A stretch of DNA of 34,255 bases from Streptomyces spiramenti (GTDB lineage Bacteria; Actinomycetota; Actinomycetes; Streptomycetales; Streptomycetaceae), in the NCBI RefSeq assembly GCF_012034385.1, contig NZ_JAAVJB010000033.1:1-34255 (forward strand). Direction: 5' to 3'. Below, one piece after another: positions 12,414-19,525 of the stretch. Made by a program: the position numbers and the translations under genes. The notes beneath the pieces were generated by a model. It had not been told where the DNA came from. It did not search any database and saw only the letters and a list, made by a program, of their open reading frames with translations. Position 1 is the first letter of the stretch. Each line of letters begins with the position of its first letter.

Positions 12414-12630
12414 CACCTCCGGTCGGGACGGCTTCCGGTGCGCCGAACGCTCCCCGCCTGGCAGTCGCTGACTCATGAGTCGCGGCATACGTTTCCGCGC
12501 AGGGCTTGGCGACGCGCAGTACCAAGGCTGTCGGCGCGATACCACGGGTTGACCGTTCGCCGAAGTGGACAGGCTGTCCGTGTTGAACGGGGGCCGATTA
12601 CGCACACGAAAGATCGGCAAGGAGGTCGCT
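12414..12630. other. gap between array 1 and the HAD gene
   Basis: Holds the last 32-bp spacer-like stretch, the degenerate final repeat, and a perfect 12-bp palindrome GACTCATGAGTC (12470-12481). TTGACC at 12549 could be a -35 element for the HAD gene, but no good -10 follows. No gene is supported. Confidence 0.5.
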
Positions 12631-13263
12631 TTGCCAGTCCCATACCGTGGTCTGATCCTCGACTTCGGCGGCGTGCTCACGACGCGAATGCGATTGAACG
12701 GGCGGGCGTTCGAGCGAGCAGAGGGGTTGACCCCGGGCGCGTATTCTGCGGCGCTTACTGAACATCCCGACGGCGTTGCGGTCTACGCCGCGCTGGAGGT
12801 CGGTGAGGCAACGCAGGAAGACTGGAACCGAGTCATCGGCGGCATCCTCGGCATCGACTCGACCGACCTGATGCGGCGCGCTCTGGCCAATCTGCACCCG
12901 GAGCCTCAGATTGTCGCCGCCGCGAAACGCGCTCGCACGGCCGGGATCAAGGTGGCCATGCTCAGCAACTCGTTCGGCATCGAGCCCTACAACCCGTACG
13001 AAGACAAGGGCATCTGGACAGACTTCTTCGATGCTGTGATCTTGTCGGAGCTGGAAGGCGTGCGAAAGCCGTCGCCGCTCATCTACCAGCGGGCGCTAGC
13101 AGCACTTGGTCTGAGCGGTCCCGAGTGCGTGTTCGTTGACGACCACGCACACAATCTGCCGCCCGCCGAGGCCCTGGGCATCCGCACCGTGCACCACACG
13201 ACTGATCCCACGGGTACGGCCGCCATCCTCGACTCGCTTCTTCCCGACCCGGCCCCTGCCTGA
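12631..13263 (+). CDS. HAD-superfamily hydrolase (HAD-IA type)
   Basis: 210 residues from TTG at 12631, chosen because AAGGAGGT ends 5 bases before it. Motif I is LILDFGGVLT with nucleophile Asp11; the usual second Asp is Gly13, a form common in the epoxide-hydrolase-N/YihX-like branch. Motif II is MLSNS (Ser112/Ser114), motif III is the Lys146 of GVRKPSPLIY, and motif IV is VFVDDHAHN (Asp170, Asp171). It is therefore probably a small-molecule phosphatase or dehalogenase, with unknown substrate. Codon use is more relaxed than in icd (more A/T in third positions), which fits an accessory gene between the two CRISPR arrays. Confidence 0.88.
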   Translation: MPVPYRGLILDFGGVLTTRMRLNGRAFERAEGLTPGAYSAALTEHPDGVAVYAALEVGEATQEDWNRVIGGILGIDSTDLMRRALANLHPEPQIVAAAKRARTAGIKVAMLSNSFGIEPYNPYEDKGIWTDFFDAVILSELEGVRKPSPLIYQRALAALGLSGPECVFVDDHAHNLPPAEALGIRTVHHTTDPTGTAAILDSLLPDPAPA

Positions 13264-13277
13264 ATCAACGCGGGCGC

Positions 13278-13306
13278 GTGCTCCCGACGCGAGCGGGGGT
13301 GGACCG
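13278..13306 (+). repeat. solitary degenerate CRISPR repeat
   Basis: A 29-base match to the array-2 repeat with mismatches at positions 4, 9, 10 and 26 only. It keeps the central GCGAGCGGGGGTGG but has a broken stem (CCCGAC against GCGGGG). No second repeat lies 61 bases away on either side. It starts 15 bases after the HAD stop codon. Confidence 0.75.
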
Positions 13307-13344
13307 TCCGGCGCCCCGGTAGCAGAACGCGTCCTCACGTGGTG

Positions 13345-13649
13345 CTACTGGTGCGGTGCGTGCCTGGTTCCGGTCGGCCCTGCAGTGTCTTCCTCAGCCG
13401 CGGTGAGGATGAGCCGTCCCTCGACTCCTGCTTCGACGACCTTGACCAGTACCGTGCTCGCGTCGTCAAAACGCAGGGTGAAGTGCGGATCGAGCTGCAT
13501 CAGGAGCTCAAATCTCTCCCTGTCGTCCGCGGCCATGGGAGGTTCGAGAGTCGCCTCGGACGTCCAGGTGTCTCCGGCGGCACGGACCGCGACCTCCACA
13601 CGCAGCCCGCCCAGACAGGTCGATCGATTGACCACCACTCAAGCGTCAC
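13345..13649 (-). pseudogene. small conserved-looking protein, probably frameshifted
   Basis: The open frame 13638-13345 gives 97 residues whose main part is clearly protein-like (RVEVAVRAAGDTWTSEATLE, DDRERFELLMQLDPHFTLRF). A better start exists in another frame: GAGGG six bases before GTG at 13649, reading VTLEWWSID. Between the two frames stand two exact 4-base tandem duplications, ATCG-ATCG and GGGC-GGGC (about 13609-13632). Removing one copy of each joins the halves as ...WWSIDLSGLRVEVAV.... The gene may thus be broken, or translated from GTG 13638 with a replaced N-terminus. Function unknown. It is divergent from the HTH/TPR regulator at 13860. Confidence 0.55.
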
Positions 13650-13814
13650 GGTGCCCTCGTAGCTGTCCAAGGTCCAAGTATCGCAGGGGAGCTGGCAGAT
13701 CTTGGATCAGAACAGTGGGGCAGAGCTTGCGGGTAGCTTCCTCGACTCGCAGGCGAGGGGCGGTCGGACCGAGGGGTGCCCCCTCAAGGGGACGACATAC
13801 GCGAAAACCCCGCC

Positions 13815-13820
13815 CTATGC
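13815..13820 (+). promoter_or_regulatory. probable -10 element of the HTH/TPR gene
   Basis: TATGCT lies about 40 bases before the start codon of the regulator in a 210-base divergent region. The -35 is unclear (GACATA about 17-18 bases upstream is a weak match). The surrounding sequence is rich in A and C (CCAACCAAAACC), unlike the average of the window. Confidence 0.4.
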
Positions 13821-13859
13821 TGGCAGGCGCCAACCAAAACCAGTAGGACGGGGAATGTC

Positions 13860-15089
13860 GTGCCTGACTCTACCCTGCCCGGCGACCGCCTCAAAAGAGC
13901 GCGGATGAGCCGCGGCTACACCCAGGAAGACCTCGCCAACCGCGCCGAGCTCTCGCTGTCATTGATCAAGAAGGCCGAGCGGGGCGGCACCCTGCGCTTG
14001 GAGACGTACCACCGGATCGCGCGCGCCCTCGGCGTGCGTACCTCCGCGCTGCTGGAGGAAAGCGGCCCGCCTCATGCTCGGCGCCGTGCCGACGACCAGG
14101 ACCGGCTGGATCTGGTGCCGCTGCGTCGCGCAATCGCTCCCCCTGAAACGCCGTCGGGCCGGCTGCTGTGGCAGGACGACAGTGCGCCCGAGGTCCAGCG
14201 ACTGCGAACCACCGCGTCGGCACTGAACTCGGCGTACCACGCAAACGACTACGGCCGGGTCGCCGAACTACTCCCACCGCTCCTCCTGTCGGCACACCTC
14301 GCCGTGGCGCACTTCTCGGGTACCGGAGAGGCAGCGGACGCCCTACGCGTCCGCGCAGACCTGCTGACCCAGGCCGGGCGGTTTCTTACGCAGCTCAGGT
14401 CATTCGACCTGGCACACATGGCGCTGCGGGAGGCGTTGCGCGACGCGCGGACAGCAGGCACCCCCCTGCTCGGTGGCGCGGCCACCTACATCCAGGGGTG
14501 GGCGCTCATCCGCGAGGGCCGCCTCGACGAGGCGGAGGCGCTGACTTCCCAGGCCGCGGAGGAGATCGAGCCTCGCATCTCCCGAGCCAGCCGAGACGAG
14601 CTGGCGGTATGGGGCCGACTGTGGGACAAGGCCGCTGCAGCTGCCGCTCGCAACAATCGGCCGAACGAGGCCCGGGAGATGCTGCGACTGACCCGCTCCG
14701 CCGGTGCTGCGGTCGGAGAGCGCGGTGGCGGGGAACGCTACGCGACAGGGAAGTTGACCGCGGCGTCAGTGCTGTTCGCCACCGCGGAGGCAGCAGCGGT
14801 CGCCGAACACCCTAAGCGGGTACTGCTGCTCTCCGAGCGGATCACCCGCACCGGGCAGGCACCGACGAGCAACATGCTGAACCGGCACCTGCTGGACGTG
14901 GCGCACTCGCACATGATGCTGCGAGAGCGGAGAGAGGCCGAGGGCATCCTGTCGGGCCTGGCAAAACAGGCGCCGGACTGGTTGCGGCATCAACAAATGG
15001 CGGCGGAGACGTTCGCGGATGTGCTGGCTTCGTCAGGCCGTTTGACGAGCCGCCAGCGCGAGTTGGCGGCCTTCTTCGACACTCCCTAA
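13860..15089 (+). CDS. XRE-family HTH regulator with TPR-like C-terminal domain
   Basis: 409 residues from GTG at 13860. Residues 8-65 are a Cro/CI helix-turn-helix (GDRLKRARMSRGYTQEDLAN, then SLSLIKKAERGGT). The rest is helical and repetitive (AYHANDYGRVAELLPPLL, GWALIREGRLDEAEAL, EAREMLRL, REAEGILSGLA), the TPR-like sensor half common to large Streptomyces regulators. These bind DNA as dimers and may sense a peptide or small molecule; the ligand is unknown. GGGGA lies a few bases upstream. A hairpin terminator follows, then tiny genes including a member of the MPEPIPWP family. It is divergent from the frameshifted small gene. Confidence 0.88.
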   Translation: MPDSTLPGDRLKRARMSRGYTQEDLANRAELSLSLIKKAERGGTLRLETYHRIARALGVRTSALLEESGPPHARRRADDQDRLDLVPLRRAIAPPETPSGRLLWQDDSAPEVQRLRTTASALNSAYHANDYGRVAELLPPLLLSAHLAVAHFSGTGEAADALRVRADLLTQAGRFLTQLRSFDLAHMALREALRDARTAGTPLLGGAATYIQGWALIREGRLDEAEALTSQAAEEIEPRISRASRDELAVWGRLWDKAAAAAARNNRPNEAREMLRLTRSAGAAVGERGGGERYATGKLTAASVLFATAEAAAVAEHPKRVLLLSERITRTGQAPTSNMLNRHLLDVAHSHMMLRERREAEGILSGLAKQAPDWLRHQQMAAETFADVLASSGRLTSRQRELAAFFDTP

Positions 15090-15106
15090 GTCACCTCAGG
15101 GATCAC

Positions 15107-15153
15107 GGGGCGTGCACTCTCGGTCGCAGTGGCGAACCGAAAGTGCACGCCCC
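15107..15153 (+). terminator. terminator of the HTH/TPR gene
   Basis: GGGGCGTGCACT (15107-15118) pairs perfectly with AGTGCACGCCCC (15142-15153). The helix resumes inside with CGGT/ACCG around an 11-base loop, and GTCTCTGTT follows. Confidence 0.8.
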
Positions 15154-15222
15154 GTCTCTGTTACGACGCGTAAACGGATCGTAGCGTTCTTGGGGTACCC
15201 ACCGACCGAGGAGCCCGCCGAA

Positions 15223-15361
15223 ATGCCCGAGCCCATCCCGTGGCCTTTACGACGCCCCCGAGCACACGCGCAAGCAGGTCCCGCCGCCCTGCGCCACGGG
15301 CCACAGGTCCGCTCAGCTGAGCTGCCCGTGCAGGTCCGTGTCGGCACGGACCGTCGCATGA
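15223..15361 (+). pseudogene. frameshifted member of the MPEPIPWP small-protein family
   Basis: ATG at 15223 has GAGGAG about 9 bases upstream and encodes MPEPIPWP, the exact start of the tiny protein at 22614-22489. The next bases match that family only after a one-base shift: YDAPEHTRKQVPPPCATGH resembles GTPEHIRRPIPPLCPTCNRI. Restoring one base after 15245 would give about 46 residues ending at TGA 15359-15361. In this copy the second Cys of CxxC is Gly. Without a shift the frame is open to 15807 but loses the resemblance. It may be a decayed copy, or a sequencing error may have broken it. Confidence 0.45.
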
Positions 15362-15597
15362 GTGGGGCCGTGCCCCCCTCGTGCGAGCAGCGGCGGACTC
15401 TCACCGGCCGGACACCCTCGGGCGCCAACGCTACGTGGGCTGCAACCGTCGGCCTGAGTCACTCAGTGCGCGGAGAACGCCGTGCCGGGGACGTGCGCCC
15501 CGGCGCCCACGCCAGCCTCAAGAAGCGCCACCCCAGCGGTATATCGACCACGCGTAGCACCAGGGACCGCATGGACATCGACGACGGGGTGATCAGC

Positions 15598-15807
15598 ATG
15601 GAAGCGCGCACCAGTGCGCAGCTCAACCGGAGGCAGAGCCTTACCGACGCTGCGGCGGGCGTGTATCGATCTGCTCCGTGCCACATCGGTCAGCATGCCG
15701 AGTGCCCCGATGCCCTACCGCAGGGCGCGGAGACCAACTCGCACCGGGACGACAGCCCGCCCGGCGTGACGTTCGAACGGTGCGTCTGCACGTGCTCGCA
15801 CGCCTGA
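15598..15807 (+). CDS. small Cys/His-rich protein, unknown function
   Basis: About 69 residues from ATG 15598 (another ATG at 15571 is possible). The C-terminal half has a C/H pattern suggestive of metal binding: APCHIGQHAECPDA and later FERCVCTCSHA. No family is recognised. GGGG about 8 bases upstream is a modest ribosome site. It overlaps the next gene by 28 bases, so coupled translation is likely. The open frame continues upstream to 15112, but that part has no coding character of its own. Confidence 0.45.
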   Translation: MEARTSAQLNRRQSLTDAAAGVYRSAPCHIGQHAECPDALPQGAETNSHRDDSPPGVTFERCVCTCSHA

Positions 15808-16091
15808 GGTCACGGCAGCGACCGGTCTGCCGCCACCTGCCTCCCGTCCTCAGTCCGGTCGTGCTGCCGGCCGAGGCGGTGCACGTCGGTGACGTGGTCA
15901 TCACCGGAGGCCGAGCACAGCGAGTCCTCGACGCACGGCGCACCTACGCCGGCGTTCAACTCGGCGGCCGGACCTGGCGCATCGGAGTACCGCACGGCGC
16001 TCGGATGACGGTCGTCCGCGCCATGACGCTCTCGCCGCCGGTCACGCCGGAGCGGGCTCGCCGGCCCTGGTGGCGGCGCCTCCGCCGCTGA
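15780..16091 (+). CDS. small basic protein with SH3-like beta segment
   Basis: About 103 residues from GTG 15780 (GTG 15792 also possible), starting inside the end of the previous gene. The middle reads VLPAEAVHVGDVVITGGRAQ, then VQLGGRTWRIGVPHGARM, an alternating beta pattern like small SH3/KOW-type domains often found in Streptomyces regulatory clusters. The end is very basic (RRPWWRRLRR). No ribosome site is evident, which fits translational coupling. Function unknown. Confidence 0.5.
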   Translation: MRLHVLARLRSRQRPVCRHLPPVLSPVVLPAEAVHVGDVVITGGRAQRVLDARRTYAGVQLGGRTWRIGVPHGARMTVVRAMTLSPPVTPERARRPWWRRLRR

Positions 16092-16249
16092 CCCCACCCG
16101 CATCCGAGCCGTCGCCGCAGCTCCTCCACCCCGCCCCCGGCTACTAGCTAGGGCGGCCACATTCCCGCGCCGGCCGAGGTGACCACCACCCGGCTCCCCC
16201 GCTGCCCCTCGGCCGGCGCGGCACCACCCGACGCCGGCCCGCCCGTCAC

Positions 16250-16576
16250 GACGACGACCCCGCCCCAGCCCCGCTTGCCTCTCTGCGGAATTCGCCACTC
16301 ACGCTCGACCGCCTGCCCGCACCCGCCTCCCAGGAGACCGAACTTCCCCCAAGCCGCCCCCACACCACGAAGGGGTCCCTCGATCTGGGCGCCGCCACGC
16401 GAGTCCTACTCTCCGATTCCGCGCCTCCCGCCAGCCACCGACGATCCGCCGTCCCCACGAGCGGCGGACTCAGCCCAGACTGGCCTGACTTGGGTGCCAC
16501 AGTCCTCCACAGCGGGCTCGACGGCAACTCCGCCGATGCCATGGATCACGACGACAGCGACGACCTCACGAAGTGA
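16250..16576 (+). pseudogene. possible remnant of an unidentified coding sequence
   Basis: In the 730-base gap before array 2, one frame ending at TGA 16574-16576 reads as plausible protein for about 100 codons: SPLTLDRLPAPAS, GSLDLGAATRVLL, GLSPDWPDLGATV, DAMDHDDSDDLTK. G/C in third positions is fairly high. No convincing start codon or ribosome site was found, and no family is recognised. It could be the tail of a gene whose front was lost. Long Pro/Thr-rich frames over the same bases look like artefacts. The rest of 16092-16740 holds nothing clear. Confidence 0.3.
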
Positions 16577-16740
16577 CCGCCGGAAAGCCCCCGTGTACGC
16601 CACCGGGCCCCCCGGGCCACGCGTGCTTCCTGACCTGCTCCCTGGAGCGCAGCACTGATCTGAACTCAACACGCGAGGCGCCCCGTTTGCGGCGAACGGC
16701 GCGCACCGCCCGCGGAGTGAAGCGCCGCGGACTGCCCAGC

Positions 16741-16823
16741 GCCTCTGGCAAGATGCCGGTATGACCCGATCGACCGATGGCAAAGGATTTGCAAAGCCCT
16801 CCTAACGCCCTAGGTCGCGAAGG
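16741..16823 (+). promoter_or_regulatory. leader of CRISPR array 2
   Basis: Aligned with the array-1 leader it keeps CAAGATGCCG, GGCAAAGGATTTGCAAAGCC and AGGTCGCGAAGG, with scattered substitutions between. Similarity stops upstream of about 16741, which defines a functional leader near 80 bases. Confidence 0.8.
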
Positions 16824-18560
16824 GTGTTCCCCGCGCGAGCGGGGGTGGTCCGGACCCGCGATGAACTCGATCACGACACAGGCCGTGTTCCCCGCGCGAG
16901 CGGGGGTGGTCCGCTGCGTGCCGGTGAGGAGCGCAGCAGTCATGTGTGTTCCCCGCGCGAGCGGGGGTGGTCCGGCCGTCAAGGTCGACAACGGCTGGCG
17001 GCTCTCGTGTTCCCCGCGCGAGCGGGGGTGGTCCGCCGGTGCAGGACAACGTGGGCGCGATCCTGCTGTGTTCCCCGCGCGAGCGGGGGTGGTCCGCATC
17101 AGTGAGAACGACCAACCTTCACTGAGACGTGTTCCCCGCGCGAGCGGGGGTGGTCCGAGCCGGGTGAACCGGTCGCGGACGTCGTCGGGGTGTTCCCCGC
17201 GCGAGCGGGGGTGGTCCGCAGTACCAGAGCGCGTCGGAGTTCCGGGGGTGGTGTTCCCCGCGCGAGCGGGGGTGGTCCGTCCGCGGCCACCGCCACTGGA
17301 ACTCGGACCACGTGTTCCCCGCGCGAGCGGGGGTGGTCCGACCGAGCTCGGTCGTCTCGATCTCCCGCACCAGTGTTCCCCGCGCGAGCGGGGGTGGTCC
17401 GACCGCGCAGCCTACGAGGCGACCGGTGTCTCGGTGTTCCCCGCGCGAGCGGGGGTGGTCCGCTGGTGTTGCACCGCCGGCGGACCTTTACGTCGCGTTC
17501 CCCGCGCGAGCGGGGGTGGTCCGACAGTGTCCAGCCTGCTGCGCTGGCTCACCTAGTGTTCCCCGCGCGAGCGGGGGTGGTCCGGCACAAATGCAAATGG
17601 CCCCGCTCCCTTGTCTGTGTTCCCCGCGCGAGCGGGGGTGGTCCGGCAGTGACCAAAGCATCCGGGTCCAACCCGCGGTGTTCCCCGCGCGAGCGGGGGT
17701 GGTCCGGCCCGCATCGCGATCCAGGGCGTGTCCGGCTCGTGTTCCCCGCGCGAGCGGGGGTGGTCCGACCACCACCGGTCACCGGGTCTACCTCCACATG
17801 TGTTCCCCGCGCGAGCGGGGGTGGTCCGGCGTCGACCTGCCGTCCCTCGGTGCCGCCCGTGTGTTCCCCGCGCGAGCGGGGGTGGTCCGCCGATCAGGGC
17901 GAGGGCGAGGCCGCCGATGACGTGTTCCCCGCGCGAGCGGGGGTGGTCCGCCCGCCGACTTCCCCCGCCTCGACGAGCAGGCGTGTTCCCCGCGCGAGCG
18001 GGGGTGGTCCGTGCGGTCACCTCACGGTCGACGCCCGCAGCGAGTGTTCCCCGCGCGAACGGGGGTGGTCCCGTGCAGGAGTCACTCCGGGCGCTGGCCG
18101 AGCTGTGTTCCCCGCGCGAGCGGGGGTGGTCCGATGATCCGAGTCCGGCGCGCGGTCGACGTCCTGTGTTCCCCGCGCGAGCGGGGGTGGTCCGGCGATC
18201 TCGCCCCGCTCATTCATCGTCAGATCGTGTTCCCCGCGCGAGCGGGGGTGGTCCGCTCCGGGGCATGAAGGCGGCGCGGTTCCGGTCGTGTTCCCCGCGC
18301 GAGCGGGGGTGGTCCGGCGCCGCGGCGTCCCACGCAGCAGGGACAGGCGTGTTCCCCGCGCGAGCGGGGGTGGTCCGTCGCGCCCCACGGGAGAACCAGC
18401 CATCGCAGCGTGTTCCCCGCGCGAGCGGGGGTGGTCCGTGCGGTTCGCCTGCCTGTTCCGGTGACCAGTCGTGTTCCCCGCGCGAGCGGGGGTGGTCCGC
18501 GGCGTGCAGCACGGCCAGGGGGTGAGCGATGGTGTTCCCCGCGCAAGCGGGGGCAACAAG
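16824..18560 (+). CRISPR. type I-E-like CRISPR array 2: 29 repeats, 28 spacers
   Basis: The 29-bp repeat begins GTGTTCCCCGCGCGAGCGGG and ends GTGGTCCG, with hairpin CCCCGC-GCGA-GCGGGG. Repeats start at 16824 and every 61 bases to 18532 without exception, so all 28 spacers are 32 bp. Variants: repeat 12 (17495) starts GCGTT. Repeat 21 (18044) has GCGAAC and ends CCC. The last (18532) has GCAAGC and a replaced 3' end (GGGGGCAACAAG). Regular spacing and intact repeats make this array look younger or more active than array 1. No cas gene occurs within the window; processing and interference would need genes elsewhere. Confidence 0.98.
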
Positions 18561-18617
18561 TGAGCTTCCCCGCCGCGGGGGCCTCAGCCCGCCCCCGCCC
18601 CCACCGGCGGCGGCCGG

Positions 18618-19376
18618 TCAGAGGAGGGCGCCGCCGGAGACCTCGATGCGTTGGGCGGTGACCCAGCGCAGGCCGCCGGTGGCCAGGGTGGCGATGGCGT
18701 CGCCGATTTCCTCGGGTTCGCCGACGCGGCCGAAGGCGGTCTGTCCGGCGAGCACTTGGCGCATCTCGGCGTTGTCCCGCATCGCTCCCCCGTTGAAGTC
18801 GGTGGCGGTCGGCCCGGGGGCGATGGAGTTGACGCGGATTCCGCGCGCGCCGAGTTCGCCGGCGAGGGTGCGGCTGAGGGCTTCGACGGCAGCCTTCGAG
18901 GCGGAGTAGACCGAGGTTGCGGGGCTGGTGTGGCGGGTCAGCGACGTCGAGACGTTGATGACGCTGCCGCCCTGGGCCAGCAGGGGCGCGACCGCCTGGG
19001 TGAGGAAGAACGTCCCCCGGACGTTGGTGCCCATCACGGCGTCGAAGTCCTCGACCGTGACCGCCTCCAGCGGCCCGAAGACCCCCACTCCCGCGTTGTT
19101 GACCAGGACGTCGAGCCGCGAGGCGCCCCAGCGCTCCAGCTGCTCACTCAACTCGGAGGTGAAGGACGGGAAGGAGTCGACGTCACGGATGTCGAGCCGG
19201 AGCGCAGCAGCCGTTCCGCCCGCCGCCTGCACCTGCTTCACCGTCTTCTCCGCCTCGGCCGGGTCGCCACGGTGGGTGACGAGGACCCGCAGTCCGCGGG
19301 TGGCCAGGGCGATGGCGGCTGCGCGGCCCAGGCCGCGGTTGGCACCGGTTACCAGTGCGATCTTGTCGGTGGTCAT
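18618..19376 (-). CDS. short-chain dehydrogenase/reductase (SDR)
   Basis: 252 residues, cytoplasmic NAD(P)H-dependent oxidoreductase of the classical SDR type. TGANRGLG (10-17) binds the cofactor, LDIRD (about 61-65) contacts the adenine, NNAG is at 93-96, the catalytic Ser is in INVSTS (143 or 145), and YSASK gives Tyr157 and Lys161. The C-terminus (GGLRWVTAQRIEVSGGALL) is typical of FabG-like members. Arg35/Arg after the third strand suggests NADPH preference, an inference. Start ATG 19376 has GGGAG about 6 bases upstream. It is divergent from a TetR gene with two shared operators, so its substrate is probably related to the TetR ligand. Confidence 0.92.
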   Translation of the reverse strand: MTTDKIALVTGANRGLGRAAAIALATRGLRVLVTHRGDPAEAEKTVKQVQAAGGTAAALRLDIRDVDSFPSFTSELSEQLERWGASRLDVLVNNAGVGVFGPLEAVTVEDFDAVMGTNVRGTFFLTQAVAPLLAQGGSVINVSTSLTRHTSPATSVYSASKAAVEALSRTLAGELGARGIRVNSIAPGPTATDFNGGAMRDNAEMRQVLAGQTAFGRVGEPEEIGDAIATLATGGLRWVTAQRIEVSGGALL

Positions 19377-19431
19377 GAGCTGCTCCCTCACCGAGCGGCT
19401 GCCGGAGTCAGTCGGCACCGCGGATGCGATG

Positions 19432-19447
19432 CGAGTCACTCGACTCG
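19432..19447. promoter_or_regulatory. TetR operator A
   Basis: CGAGTCACTCGACTCG, an inverted repeat with one mismatch between arms; it extends to GCGAGTC-ACTC-GACTCGC. It lies 56 bases before the SDR start and matches operator B in 13 of 16 positions. Confidence 0.7.
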
Positions 19448-19482
19448 CCTTTCACTCATCACGGTAGGGGCACCGCGAGAGA

Positions 19483-19498
19483 CGAGTCAAGTGACTCG
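19483..19498. promoter_or_regulatory. TetR operator B
   Basis: CGAGTCA-AG-TGACTCG, perfect 7-base arms. It overlaps the likely -35 region of the TetR gene and lies 51 bp centre to centre from operator A. Autorepression together with repression of the SDR gene is the expected logic. Confidence 0.75.
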
Positions 19499-19525
19499 CC
19501 TCGGGACTGCGGCATACTGGGACGC

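Noticed and set aside
11339-12761. Long open frames of 300-390 codons across array 1
   Set aside because: They translate the 29-bp repeats in all frames (PRAGGGGP, SPRRRGWS, FPAQAGVV); the repeat simply lacks stops.
16179-16658. 159-codon Pro/Thr-rich frame
   Set aside because: Low-complexity translation without start signals; a different frame in the same place looks more coding-like.
16566-18661. Open frames of 60-315 codons on both strands across array 2
   Set aside because: Same cause: recurring SPRERGWS, FPARAGVV and RTTPARAGNT come from the repeat, not from protein genes.
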